Below are positions 33,521-46,000 of a stretch of 64,000 nt of DNA, piece after piece. The stretch lies in contig JBBHKE010001013.1 in the NCBI GenBank assembly GCA_037447655.1, positions 126,001 through 190,000 of the forward strand, given 5' to 3'. The stretch is from Zygnema cylindricum (taxonomy: Eukaryota > Streptophyta > Zygnematophyceae > Zygnematales > Zygnemataceae). The notes beneath the pieces were generated by a model, which saw only the letters and a program-made list of their open reading frames with translations, made no database searches and was not told the origin of the DNA. Made by a program: the position numbers and the translations under genes. Each line of letters begins with the position of its first letter. The stretch's first letter is position 1.

Positions 33521-35505
33521 ATGGCGGCACCGAAAGGATTGGTGAAGCTGTACTCCGCCTGGTTTTGTCCTTTTGCGCAGAGGGCGTGGATCGGTTTGGA
33601 GCAGAAGGGAGTTCCGTACACTGTAAGGGAGAAATTTCGGGCAGGGAAAAAAAATAAGATGTACTTTTTATTTTTCTTGTCGGAGTACGGCGCAGAGGTG
33701 GAGAGAATAGAAAGGGGGGAGAGAGAGAAAGGAGGGGAAGGAAATAAAGAAATAAAAGGAGTGGAAGGGGGAGGTAAACAGTTTTTTTTTTTTTTTTTTT
33801 TTTTGATCGCGCAAACTTTTCACTGCCATTAGATTTTTTTTTGTCGGAGAAAACAAGTTAAAATTAATGACTTGTAAAATCATAAAGGAAGGAAACGAAT
33901 AAAGAAATAAAAGAATAAAATAGAAAATACACAAGAATTGCCAAAAAGTCGGGCAGCTGAAAAAAAGGACATTCCAAGTTTCCTTTTACAAAAAAAACAG
34001 AATGGATGATAAATTATGCTTGTTCTTAAATATAAGTATTATTAAAAAACACATTTCTTTTTTTGTTGAAAAGGTCATTTTTCCTCTACTCATCTAACCC
34101 TTCTTCCTTTCTCCCTCCCTCTTGCCCTCTCCATCCCTCTTCCACTCCCTCTGCCCCTCACCCTCCCCCTCCCCCTCCCCCTCCCCCTGCCCCCCCCTCC
34201 CCCCCCTCTCCCTCTACCCCCGAAGTATGTCGAAGTCGACCCCTACTCTAAACCCCCCGAGCTCATGGCCCTTAACCCTAGGGGCCTTGTCCCCTCCTTA
34301 GACCACCGTGGAAAACCCCTTTACGAGTCGATGGTCATTTTGGAGTATATCGACGAAGCTTTTCCAGAAAACGACAAAGAGTCGTACCGTGGCGACAACG
34401 GTCGCCCTAGTTTTCGTCTTCTTCCTGAGGATCCGTACGGTCGGGCGGTGGCCCGGATTTGGTGCGATTTTGTTAATCGGAAAGTTGTTCCGACGTTCTA
34501 TAGGTGTGTTTGGTGGGGTGTGGTTAACAACTGGCGTATGTAATTTGAGTATGCACACACACTCACACACACATACACACATGCATATATATATATATAT
34601 ATATGTGTGTTGTGTATCAGTAAGGATTTGCCGATAACCGATATGGGCCTTTTTTCGGGTAGCCGATAATCGATATATTGGTACGATATATTGTCATTGG
34701 TGTTATCGCCGATAATAACCGATAAATAAATTACCGATATTTATCGGTTATTATCGGCGATAACACCGATATCGATTACTATTGGCGATATATGTACGGA
34801 CCGTACAGATAAATGTACGGCCAGTTCACTCAACAGACGTGTTATTCCCCCGACGCGCCCTACTCACAACCCCTATCTACTGAGGTGCCTACCAATTAGA
34901 TCAATTGTACAAGCCGAAAGTACAGTAGCCGGCATAAGATATGTACGACTTTAGTACGGCTCCAGTTAAAACGATGTACCTTTCACATCCGACGCCATGG
35001 CTTTGTCCTTTCTTCCCTGGGATCCACTGGAATCCTGCCACGTGTCAATCCGTCGGCTTTTTTGGCATAAGCCGCCAAAAGAGCCATTCCGGGATGCCGG
35101 CGCTCACGCTGGCCGTCCGCTCGTATTTTCTCATTGAAAGTCGTCCGTTCGATTCTGGCGGCGGGCAGAATGTTCTTTTGCGTCCGTTGTACTTTGTGTC
35201 CGCCGTCCTTTTCCCCTTCCATGATCATCAGTTTGTCGGTAAAATGCCGTACGTTCCCGTAAAATTTATGTTCAGTTAACCGCCAGAAAGTACTACAAAG
35301 TGCAACGTATTTTTTCGTCAAAGTCCGTACATTTCCCGTAAAAAACCGTACATTTCCCGTAAATAACCCGTTCAGTTTACTGGACAGAAAGTACTCCGGA
35401 CAGAAAGTACAGAAAGTACAGATATATCGGGACCTCTGACCGTTCGATAACCGATAACTATCGGTATCGGTGTTATCGCGATAAATTTTTTACCGATACA
35501 CAACA

Positions 35506-35557
<52 letters not shown>

Positions 35558-37041
35558 GTGTGTGTGTCTGTATTTATACGTTTGTATACACATACATATG
35601 TATGTATATGTATACGTATATGTATATGTATATATACATATATATATTAATGTGTGTGTTTATTTGATCGAGGCACAATAGGGTGTCATTGGGGTACGAT
35701 TTAGGTGTAGTTGGATTCTGGTTTATTGGGGTGTATTTGGGGTATAATTGGAGACTTTTTGGGTATAATTGGGGTACGAATGGGGTATGGTTGTCCATCA
35801 CTTGACTTTTTTTTTTTGTTTCGCTGGTGATTGGGAGACCAAGTTTATGATCATACACAGTTTATGTCTTGTTTTTAATTGTCCTTTTTTCATGTTAAAT
35901 TGCATTTTTGTTCCTTTTGTTTTATTCTATTTGTATGGTTTTGAGTAGGTACCTTCAAAGACAAGAAAAGGAAGAACAAGAGAAAGCTCGTGAGGAGCTT
36001 CTCGAGTCGTACAAAACTCTTTCGGAAGCCATGGACAAGATTAGCCCGGAAGGTCCCTTCTTCCTAGGATGCGACTTTTCTATGATGGTAAGTATGAATT
36101 TGGCCCACGTGAACTCTTCTTATCTCTTTTTTTTGCTAATCGAATGGTTTTGTGTTTCATTTTCGTTTTTCGTTTTTCTCTTTCTTGTTTGTTTTTTGAT
36201 CAAAGCGATCGAGGTCGTAAATGTTCTCAGTATAACTTTCTTATCACTCAACTTATCTCGTGGGCGATTGTTGAATTGTACAACGAGGTGTAAAATGTTT
36301 GGGTTTATGTCTTTGGAAAATGATGTACTTAAATGAGTTGTGTGTAAATTGTAACAAATTGTAAATTGTTTGAAATAATAACTTTTTCAAAATGTATCGT
36401 TAGTAATACTTTATCTCAACACGTTCCATGGCAAATACAACCCTGAATGTCACTTGATAGGCAAATACAGCCATAAGAAAATGTAAAAAAATGAGTTTGT
36501 TAGCAAGAAGGTGTTTGTAATTATAGAAAATAGTGGATATAAGTCCACAAGTGAACTTAAGTTGAAGGCAAAGAGTTTGAATGTTAGAAATCAGTCTTTG
36601 GTGTTGATGTTGGTTGTATACTGCCAACCGTTATTAAATTGACTGTCAAATGCAAAATTAAATCGTATAGTACTCATTTAGTGCAGGGAGATGTGTCACT
36701 ATTTTAAAAATTTCGGCCGAAAAAAGTTGCGACCAAATTAATGTTATTGACACTAATGACAATGTGACCGTGTACTCTTATGGTTCATTTTGCAGGACAT
36801 CACATTGGTACCGTGGATCATACGCCACGACATTCTAAATTTCTACCGTGGTTTTACGGTTCCAGACACTCCCGAGCTTGCCAGGTTCAATAAATGGGCG
36901 TCGATTGTAGTGGACGTCCCAAGTGTTAAGGCGACAATGCAAGATAAAGAAAAGCTTCGTGGAATGTACAAGCGGTACGCCGATAATACGGCCACTTCGG
37001 AAGTAGCCATAGCAATCAATGAAAATAAGGCTCTTCCTTAA
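33521..37041 (+). CDS. Glutathione S-transferase, cysteine type (lambda/omega-like), four exons
   Basis: Exons are 33521-33622, 34226-34503, 35949-36087 and 36796-37041, giving 765 nt in frame and a 254-residue product. The N-terminal thioredoxin fold contains [10 protein letters not shown] with the likely catalytic Cys16 in the CPFAQR context. That residue marks thiol-transferase/dehydroascorbate-reductase-type GSTs rather than Ser/Tyr types. Exon 2 carries the glutathione site: LVPSLDHRG with the cis-Pro57, then [15 protein letters not shown] with Glu68-Ser69. The helical C-domain follows ([35 protein letters not shown]). No targeting peptide is visible, so it is probably cytosolic. The start is the ATG giving [12 protein letters not shown]. 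Class assignment between lambda and omega is not certain. Intron 2 holds a 900-bp transposon with an LTR fragment. A possible AATAAA signal lies near 37255. Confidence 0.9.
34090..34225 (+). repeat. Long C/T tract ending in the exon 2 acceptor of the GST gene
   Basis: Over 110 bp of almost pure pyrimidine, mainly CCCTCC repeats, lead straight to the acceptor AG at 34224-34225. It functions as an unusually long polypyrimidine tract or is a microsatellite grown from one. Confidence 0.85.
34699..34767. repeat. Perfect 29-bp inverted repeat with 11-nt loop
   Basis: The arms 34699-34727 and 34739-34767 are exact complements and consist of ATCGGTTATTATCGGCGATAA-type sequence cut to 29 bp. The hairpin would form in the GST pre-mRNA intron. 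Confidence 0.9.
34855..35390 (-). repeat. Copia LTR fragment captured inside a TIR element
   Basis: CTCACAACCCCTATCTACTGA is followed by ACCAATTAGATCA, GTACAAG and AAGTACAGTAG, CACGTGTCAATCC and GAGCCATTCCGGGATGCCGG. These parallel, in the same order, 5475-5760 of LTR copy 3. Neither LTR end is present. Confidence 0.6.
35509..35660. repeat. AT and ATGT microsatellite
   Basis: About 23 TA units are followed by TGTGTG and TATGTATA repeats in GST intron 2, next to the end of the TIR element. Confidence 0.95.
36640..36783. mobile_element. Decayed MITE remnant in GST intron 3
   Basis: ATTTCGGCCGAAAAAAGTTGCGACC followed by AATTAATGTTATTGACACTAATGACAATGTGACCGTGTA recalls the CACCG family right end (see 51250-51478). 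It abuts the acceptor of exon 4 by about 12 nt. The left end is lost. Confidence 0.45.
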
Positions 37042-37954
37042 AAGGCTTGAAGACTCTCAAAGAAAACACACTGAGTATAGAGTAGTATGCCTTGTAGATC
37101 AACATGGGAAGATGGTTTCATTTTTGTTCTAATGAGCGTGCATTGATTTTTGTTTGTTTCGCTTGTGAATAGTGTAAAGTGTAAATTTTGTAACTTTTGT
37201 TTCCAGTACTCTGTTTCGCTCGATGTGAGATAGAATTTGCACGGCTCATTTGTTAATAAACCTGCACGGGGCATTGTCCCATGTGTATATATAATGTAAA
37301 ACATGTACACATTTTGCTACATCTAAGGCTACAATTCAATTGATGGGCGATAATATGTGGCTTTTGAGAAAAACGTCTTTTAAGTGTTCCTTTTGTAAGT
37401 TTCAAGACTGTCCTTCCTTAAGGAGGTTAAGGAGTACGTGAAAGAAAGTTCCGGATGCACTAAAATTATAAGACATGAGACTTACTCGTTTGCTTTATTA
37501 AGCTTTTAATTGTTTAGATCCTGGACCTTACTATCAGTTTTACAGTTTTGGGGATTTGCATTCAATTTACAGATAACAGCATATTTCCAAAAAGAACTGA
37601 CATTTCTCAAATTAGTTTTCGACGTAATGACTCCAACAGTACCAAAAATACAATTGGTACACGAAATAGACAACATATGAAAAACGGAGTTTTCTCAAGC
37701 CACTAGAAAAATTACGTCTCAATATAACCCGAAATGACATATCTTCATATTTTCCCCGTCTTTTATTGGAAAACACCTCACCAAAATGCCACTAACATTG
37801 TGACTCTCGACGATCCTTCCAAAAATGCGTTAACCAGAAATTCCTACAAAACATGAAATACAACGATTGCCTAGACTACCAAATTCTTCTTTCGTCTCTT
37901 TTTTCACCCATTTTAATATATCTCTCCCTGATTTGCCTTATTGAAATGGACCAC
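37042..37954. other. Interval between convergent GST and NDUFAF6-type genes
   Basis: No gene is visible. It should hold the two 3' UTRs: AATAAA near 37255 on the plus strand for GST, and TTTATT near 37760 as a candidate signal for the minus-strand gene. Confidence 0.45.
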
Positions 37955-40900
37955 TTAGAATGTCTTCCGATAGGACTGCAGTGCCACCTGGAACTGAAGC
38001 CACAAAGGATTGACTCCACAAATTCCGCGATGAAGCTTGGGATCCAAAACATTAAAATTGTGAGCCTCGAGAGACTTAAGGTACAGTCCAGCAGGAACCT
38101 GCAAAAGCAAACCCACTCGTAAATTGACCGTTTCTCTCCCTCTCTCCTTCTCCCTGCTTGCCTCCCTCCCTCCTCTCCCTCCCCTCCCTCCATAAAAACA
38201 CAGAGTGCTCCAGAAAGAAGATTTTACTTCTGACGACGAAAAGGTGTATAATGGAGGGAGGGCACTCTGAGAGAATCAACCCAATATTAGTGTGGAATGA
38301 CACTAATGTGACATCTAGAAGCTTTGCTAATACAACCGACACTATGTCACTATGTCAAACAGAGTACTGAGGATATGTTAAAAAGAGTACCGAGGATCTC
38401 TTGTGACAAATAACCACTTAGACATGACCCTTCCTATCTTCTTAGAGACATTCTCACTATTTCAGGTGTGGACATATGCCAGAAAAGCTTACAGCAGGCA
38501 GAAACGTTCGAAGAACTTCTGGAGGAACTGAAGATTTTAAAGCACGTGCTTTCGTTAAATGAGCCTGTGCTGCACTGGCAATCTGCAAAAAGACAAAAGA
38601 AGAAACGTTTTTCGGGACATATCAGTCATCCATTAAACAATAATTTCTAGTATTCCCTGACAGACAGCGGTTTTTTCGGGGGCTAATTAGGATCAAGCCC
38701 TTGAAAGAGGAGGAGAGGCAAGTGATGAGAGGAGAGGGGAAAGAGGAAAGAGAAGCGAGGCAAAAAGTGAGGGGAGAGGGGCGAAGGGAGAGAGAAGATA
38801 GGAGATAGGAGATAGGAGTTAGGAGTTAGGAGATAGGAGATAGGAGAGAGGAGACATTTTCAGGTTTTTGAAGGTTTTGAGCTTTCAAAAAACTGTATGA
38901 TGTAATGTTCCAGAGCAAATTTTACAACAGCTCCGTGAGAAGAAGTACCAAGAACCAACGGATAAAAAACTGTTTGTAATACGAGAGCACAGGACATATA
39001 TGTAGGTCCAACTGTTTCTTATTTCAGTATCACATTAAGTGACTGAAACTTCAATAAAATTTCTCACCTCGAGCACAGCATCCTGAAGACCTTCACTTCC
39101 TCTTCCAGTATACAAATCCTCCTGGACCAATCCATGCTGAAAAACCACAGAAAAAGAAAAAGAAATTTTATTCACAAGCCAAGCTACTCCGCCCACCAAT
39201 ATTAAAGGAACTATTAGTATAAACGCCAAATTAGAATGTACTACACTGCGCATCGTTAATAGCATTAAGGATTCATTAGTGTCGATGCAAAATTAGAATA
39301 CATAATACTAATTTAGTGCAATGTATCCACGCCCTTAAATAGTGTTGTTAACACTTTTATGACCTTCGGCCAGAAAAAGTCGCAGCTGAATAAGTGTTAT
39401 TAATTATAACAACAATGGGAAATGTACTTTTAGTGTAGAGAGACGTGGCAGATTGCAGTCCAACTTTTAAATAGTGTTATGAAAAGTCGTTTATGAATTT
39501 TGGCCCAAAAAAAGTCGCCACCGAATAGATATTATTAACTCTGACAGCTATGGCCCGTCTTGTAGAGAAAACCAGACATCTCCGTAACCAAAAGCACTTT
39601 TTTTTTTACCAACTTTAGTCAGTTTCATAAGCATATCTCCATGCGTAAAGAATGGTCAGATGTGTAACTGTATCGGTACGTGTCAACAGGTAGATAAAAC
39701 TAAAATAATGGACATTTCCACTACCCTTTCCTATCCAAAAAAACCTTATTGAGTTGACGGAGCTGCTTCTCCAAGAAGAAAAGTCCCATGGAGCACCAAA
39801 TCTTACGTCAGTTCTACCTCATGTGTGGAAAAGGGAAAGTTGTACCTTTGCAGCAGTAACGAGTGGAATATATGACCGCCTTTGTTGCAAATGATGTAAG
39901 GTGCCTCGAAGAAGTAAGGATATCCCTTCCGCCTTACCTGGCAGAGACATCGACTTTCAATGGAAAGAAAGCACAAACATAAAACCTGAAACAGCAATAT
40001 GGCAAGAAAACCTTCCATCGAATAGTCGTTTCAGCCAATCATAATCACATCTAAATGTCTGTCGAGAAATTACCAACCAAGCCGTCTTCACATAAAAAAG
40101 TTTCACGTAATACAGGATCCACATTGTGGGACTCACATTAACGGGCTGCAACAGGATAGACATAATAAACATCTACAGTTTCACAGTTAGAGAAATCCCC
40201 ACCTATATACATAAACATAAACGGACACATATTACATATTTATATATATACACACACACACATTTGAAAATACTATCTTATATGTGAAATCCTCACCTAT
40301 ATGTGAGGCAGCATGATCTGCAGCTAAATTACGGACATTGGCGGCTTCCAAACTGAGATAAAGAAGTGCCGATGCCGTGTTTTCAGCATATCTGCAAGCT
40401 GCCAGACATGCACAGTTTATAAGGACAAAGCAGTTTATATGCCCCATTTTCCATAAAGAACTTCTGACTCCCTCTTCGTTATGTAAGAGACATTTCTCAA
40501 GGAAGAATTGTCATAGACAACACTCACGCCTCAAGTGCCTCCATAGTCGGGGGGGACGTTTCGCGATCCAAATCCTCTATCTGTAGCCAGATATGATGTC
40601 CTTAGACCACATCAGCACGGTTATAGAAACAGAGAGTGTATAAAAGCACAACTTTTGACGGCTTCAATGGTGGAGATGCTGTTAAGGGACCTCGTCACAG
40701 TATCTTTCCTTTGCCTTTTATCACCTTCACAATTCACGTGCTTGCACGAACTGACAACCTGGCTCATTCATACCCATTGGACGGTAATACAGCTTCAGGT
40801 TCAAAAAAAAGCCTGAGTAAAGATGACAAGGAGGAGGAGCTTCCAAGGATCACTTACTCGCGCTTCAAGCAGTCGCGCAAACCACCTTTTACTCAGTTGA

Positions 40901-42595
40901 ACTTCCTCTAATACAGCCTGCAATGCCCGTAGAACTGGATGATCTGGGGCATGGCCCTGTTACAAAACATCCCGAAGATTCCACCCAGCAAATGATCGTA
41001 GCATTACGTATAATGGAAGTGGTATCTGGTATTTCAGCCAAGGTGCTGCATACACCACATTGTTGAAATAAATTCACTTAAAGAACTAATCGCTGGAAAT
41101 CTGACTAATAACCATCCAGCAACCATTCAGTTTTCTCTACTAGCTCTCAAGCTTCTCATTAGTCTTACCAAGACAGTATTATTGTGTTCTGCCCTTCTGT
41201 AAAAGACAAGGATTTGGTACATTGTCGTCAATGATGTCTCCTTTGGTTCACAGATTGAAGATACAAGCCTGTTCTTCTCTCAAACTAGAGGCTCACAGGC
41301 TTTTTTTTTGTTCACACAAAGGACTCCAGAGGCAACCAAAGGCCACAACTTGCAGTAAAATGAGTCATTTACCCCTTATTGTTTGAAAGACGTCTTAAAC
41401 CGTTTGGTACATGTTTGTCAAAATAAAACAAAACTTCAGTATATTTTGATGCTTAGTTTGTCTCACTGTAACATAATCGAGCATAAGAAACGTTGCTTGA
41501 ACACAAATAACTCGAATATCAAGATGATCAGTCGCGCCAACATCTGAAAGAATCACAGCTCTTTGCATTTGCGGGATTTTCACGTCTACTGTCATTAGTG
41601 CACAAATTCTGTTTTTATCAGTTTGGGAGCTCTATGCTCGATAAACCATGAGATTTCAGAAATGAACATTAAATAACAGATGGGCCATATGAAAAACAAT
41701 GGGTCATTTTTTCCTGTTTCAAGTAGGAGAACGAACCTTGAAAAGGGAATCAATCGCATCCCTCCACCAGACCAGACGCATAAGGCCAAGATGAGGTTCT
41801 CGAGCACGATTAGTCACCTAGACTCCACCAGAACACATAGAACAACATGCTTCTGTTATCAATGCAGACAACTACAGTAGTTAATGAAGACATAACCAGG
41901 CTTCCCATGCCCACAGCAGATTATATCAAATATAAATCCGAAAATAGCAGTCCTTGCTTTTTTTTTTTTTTACCGTGGCTATCTCCACATTAAATGCCCG
42001 CAATGCTAAAACAGCTGCTCGCTGTCGACCCTCCAAATGCAAAGCACACAAGTAATGCTCGTAATCATGGCGACTGCGATACAGTAAACCCCCTCCTTCA
42101 CCCCAATTTTTCTTTGTTAGTTTTAGTCTGTTTAGTGCATTTCCTACATCACAATCATGAAATCACTTCTATAGTTGATTGCCGGGCAAAATGAAATTCA
42201 TCTTGGACTAATGGCGGATAAAATCCGAGAGACTTGAAAACGCGAATTCTATGTTAAAGTGGAAGGGAATAAAGTAAAATCACCGAACTTGCTCCATGCA
42301 ATGAGAAAACGATTGCCGCAGCTTGTCTGATGATTCTGTCTGTATCCTTCTGCGAAATCCTTGAATTTGGTGTTTGCCAATCTGAATTCATAAGCAGAAA
42401 CACAGCCACAGAATTTGAGCTAAAATTTCTAGTAGAAATTTGCAGGCAGGATCTGTCACAAAGGTGTCAAAAAATTTTTAAGCCAAATATCCGAGTCGTT
42501 ACAGTCAATAGTAATTCCTTTTGTCATGTCAACCCACAAGCAGATGAAAGAAATCTCACATATTTTCTCTCCATAGGAAAACGGAGAAACCTCAT
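37955..42595 (-). CDS. NDUFAF6-type mitochondrial complex I assembly factor
   Basis: Minus-strand exons, in transcription order, are 42381-42284, 42073-41974, 41817-41737, 40956-40858, 40580-40528, 40391-40297, 39937-39846, 39136-39068, 38582-38493 and 38098-37955. They sum to 921 nt with every phase matching (306 residues plus stop). The peptide order is that of NDUFAF6, a squalene/phytoene-synthase-like protein needed to assemble NADH dehydrogenase at the matrix side of the inner membrane. It runs [87 protein letters not shown] and ending LQSYRKTF. The first exon is not certain. An ATG at 42595-42593 starts an Arg/Phe-rich peptide ([16 protein letters not shown]) suitable as a mitochondrial presequence, but its donor was not resolved. 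The alternative acceptor TTCAAG near 42362 would shorten exon 2. MITE scraps lie in the intron at 39137-39845. Confidence 0.88.
38760..38855. repeat. GATAGGA/GTTAGGA heptamer repeat
   Basis: About nine heptamers of the form GAGATAG or GAGTTAG form a purine-rich block in the intron between the last-but-two and last-but-one exons of the NDUFAF6-type gene. Confidence 0.85.
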
Positions 42596-43079
42596 GGCTG
42601 TTTGAAATGTAAATGTTAATTAGTTCACTGAAAAAAATGAAACGCGGAAACCATGGGATCTTTTCCCTTATTCCGGCATGTGAAAGATTCCTTCAGTAAT
42701 TGAAGTTGAAAATTGAATTTAAAAAAATGACGAAATAGTGAATTATCTTATCCGAGTAAATTAGCAGATATTTTGACGTAGTTCCAATTTCCACTTTTTT
42801 CCCGTCTTCATACTTCTTTGGTGACGGACTTCAGATAATTTTTTCTGATTTCAAGGCTGTAAAAGTCAGTATGAGATTTTCTTGCATGATCATTTATCTC
42901 TTTGATATCATAAACAGGAAGTGAGCTGGACAACTACTATACTGTAGTTTGGAAGTGTTGCAACTTTGTTTTTTAGATTTATGTCGTAAGACTTCCGCAA
43001 AACTGTTAGACTTTTTTTCTATTTTTGGCACACTTCTCTGCTGTTTTTTCTCAGAGTACTTTTTGCTTTGTTTAGTCTA
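42596..43079. promoter_or_regulatory. Shared upstream region of the divergent NDUFAF6-type and RCC2-type genes
   Basis: The two genes start back to back: the candidate minus-strand ATG is at 42595 and the plus-strand ATG at 43080. That leaves at most 484 bp for both promoters and 5' UTRs. No clear TATA box faces either way. This arrangement suggests a bidirectional promoter, but no motif proves it. Confidence 0.45.
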
Positions 43080-46000
43080 ATGGCAGTGGATAACGAGGAT
43101 CTGGAAGCAGCGGGAGGAGAGATTGTATTCTGTGGAAGCACAGATTGGAACCTTATAGGGCGTCATAATAAAGGGGCGAAGGACACGGAGAAACAAAAAA
43201 GGGCTCTAAAGTATCCACAATTGCTTGGGCCACATCGGCTTGCAGCACTCAAAGATGTTCCTATCACTTGGATAGCTGCTGGCTCTGGTATGGCTCCCGA
43301 ATTTTTGGCAAGTATTTTTTGTTTTCTTGCCAATATTTTTATAGCAAGTGAGATATTTTTATGCCAATATTGGTATTGCATGATTTCAAATAACTTCCGC
43401 AATCTAGCTCCGACATTGCCTGGACAGGATCATTCGGAGGCAGTCAGATTAGACTTGAGAAATCGTTTGACAAATGTATTTTTTCTGCAAACCTGCTTAT
43501 TTGCATTGCTTCAGTAATTTGTTGTGGTGTACTTCAATTTTTCAATTCACCTCTTCAATAGCTCAGTAGTTCTAATCTCCTTCAATGATACACTGAGAAT
43601 GTTACCCTCTTGAACCTCAAGTTGTTGGAAGTTATTCTTGGCATTTTGAACATCATGCAACTCATGTAACAGTTTAAGTTCAAAAGTGTTAACTCATGGT
43701 ATTTCGGGAGAGCTTGGTCATGTGCAGCTTCATGCTTCTGTGTGGCTCTGGATATTAATGGGCAGTGCTATACATGGGGTCGAAATGAGGTAAGCAGTTA
43801 TTGCGTAACATAAATGCAGATGCATATTGTTATCCATATTTGCCTTCTCGACATCTTCTGCATTGCATTGCCCATGTATGCTAAGAATTCAGTTGTTCTC
43901 TGGTCACATCTGATTTAATTCGATGGGATGATGGTGATGGCAGAGTGGGCAGCTTGGCCATGGTGACTTAAAAATGCGGCAATCGCCTACGAAGGTGGAA
44001 GGTCTTGGAAAGTGAGTGGCTTCTTCCCGTCTATGGTTTTTGTTTATTAGGAAGTAATTGGACTTCTGCATCACTTAGAACAGCCCAAGTCAGAGGTGAT
44101 GCTGTCTCTTTTTTTTAAGAATGTGTTATCATCCTGTTGCGCGTTTTCCTCTTCATATGGCATATTTGAGAATGAGATGTAAGCTCTCCCTTTTATCGAT
44201 CATTACTTAGTTGTTTGGACTTTTTATCGATCATTTGCTGTTGTCAGATAGACTAGCTGTTTGAAGGACGGTTTTCCTTTGAGAAATAACGTTTTTCTTT
44301 TGAGAATGAAGGTTTTTGCTTTTGAGAATGAAGGTTTTTCTTTTGAGAAAGGTTTATTTATCGACCGGCATGGATGGCAGGCAGGTTGCGGTGCGTGCAG
44401 CTGGCGGGAAGAACCACACTATTGTGGTAATGGATAATGGCAGGTAAAATTTTGATTTTTTCTCTTTCACACTTAAATTGCAAGTTTTCAGCCACTATTT
44501 TTGGAAAGTTCATGTAAACTTTGCAATGGCGGCTAAGATTGTTTTCCCGTCCTCACTTAAACTGCCGAATGTCTCAATTGCTGTTCCTGGATGGTTGCAG
44601 CTCTTATGCATGGGGTGGTAATCAACACGGCCAACTAGGCACAGGATCTCTTAAGAATGGTTAGTTCCCTCAACCTTTTCAACCTCAGATGGTTTTCCTC
44701 GTTGTTTTGCATTAAATTGAACCTCTTTAAATAAAAAAGTGGCCAACCGAAAAAATTGGTGTATTTATGGGAACTTGGCAATGTGAGGCAATTTTACTTC
44801 ACAATCAGCTCAAGAAACTATCTGTCTGTATCACTTAATCAGTTCCAATTGTTGGAGATTAACATACATTAAACCTCTTGGTTAGCGAAGAGGCCTCCGA
44901 GATCTCTACACAGTCAGCCACACCTAGTATGGACCACAGCATGCACAACGCTAATTTTGGTGCGGTAGTTTCAGATTTGCGTATAAACTCATGTGGAGAA
45001 AGGTGATCATTACCCTAAATGTCCTTAACACCACATTCGACTCGTAGAAGGACGCGTAGAACTTTATGTAGGCCCTTTTTTTTCAGGAAATGCCGACCAG
45101 ACAGTTTCCCATCAATGCTATTGAGCTGTCCAGGTAAAATTTTAGTTGAGGTACCTGTCTGACTTTTGCTTAGTTTTGGCCCGTTTAATTTGTGTAGGGC
45201 GTGTGGACTAAACAGTTTCCCATCGATGCTATTAGTTCGGCAGCAAATTGTTTACTCGAGGTTCCAGGAAAAAGTTTAGTTGAGGCTCCAGGAAACAGTT
45301 TAATTGAGTGCTAGTTGACTTTTGTATCGTTTTTGAAACACAGACGTAGAGCGTTCTCCTGTTCCAACGTTGGTTCAAGAAGCGACAGATGTTGCATGCG
45401 GAGCCGAATTTACCATGTGGTTGACATCAACCGAAAAAGCCTCAATAATGAGTGCAGGACTTCCCCAATATGGTCAACTGGGACATGGGACCGACAATGA
45501 GGTGTGTTTTTTCAGAATGCTTCCAGGGAAATAATGGAACTGCCATTGGAATTTTTTATTTTCACAAAGTAGGTTTTGGTTGTTATTCGGATTGTTATTA
45601 GGTAACCTTGAACAGGATGATACTTGTCCGGACATTTGAGAATCTTCAAGTGGAACATGACAGCAAGAAGAAAATGAGAAATGGGTGTTTTTTTTTTTGG
45701 TGTGGATCATTCTGTTAAAAATTGTGGAAACCAACTGAAAGATTTGAGACTTGAAAGAGGTTACAGTGTAGGAGAATGCTGCAAATTCATGTATCGATCT
45801 TCTCCATTTTTAATCCTAGGTCAATTCTTCCAGCTGGTGTTGACTTAAGAAAGAATTTGCAAACTGACCTTTGTCCATATGGCTCAATCCAATTCTAGGG
45901 CCACACATTTGCAGAAGTCTGCCCTGAAATCTGGGCTTCTTATTACTCCTTTGCTAAATCTACTTTACTGGGGAATGCAGTACAATGCAAAAGAAGGATC

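Larger units (their letters stand above)
34607..35506. mobile_element. ATCGG-rich TIR element in GST intron 2
   Basis: GTGTTGTGTATCAGTAA at 34607 and TTACCGATACACAACAC ending at 35506 are inverted ends inside (TA)n tracts. The two subterminal regions are rich in CCGATAACCGATA-like sequence. The middle (about 34855-35390) is homologous to the copia LTRs at 1.2-6.2 kb. A truncated relative is at 7440-7657. No transposase is seen. Confidence 0.7.

Noticed and set aside
34063-34251. Pro-rich open frame before GST exon 2
   Set aside because: It is produced by the long pyrimidine tract that serves as the 3' splice signal.
43068-43079. Upstream start giving four more residues before MAVDNEDL
   Set aside because: The codon at 43068 is TTG. 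The first ATG in frame is at 43080, so that is the start used.
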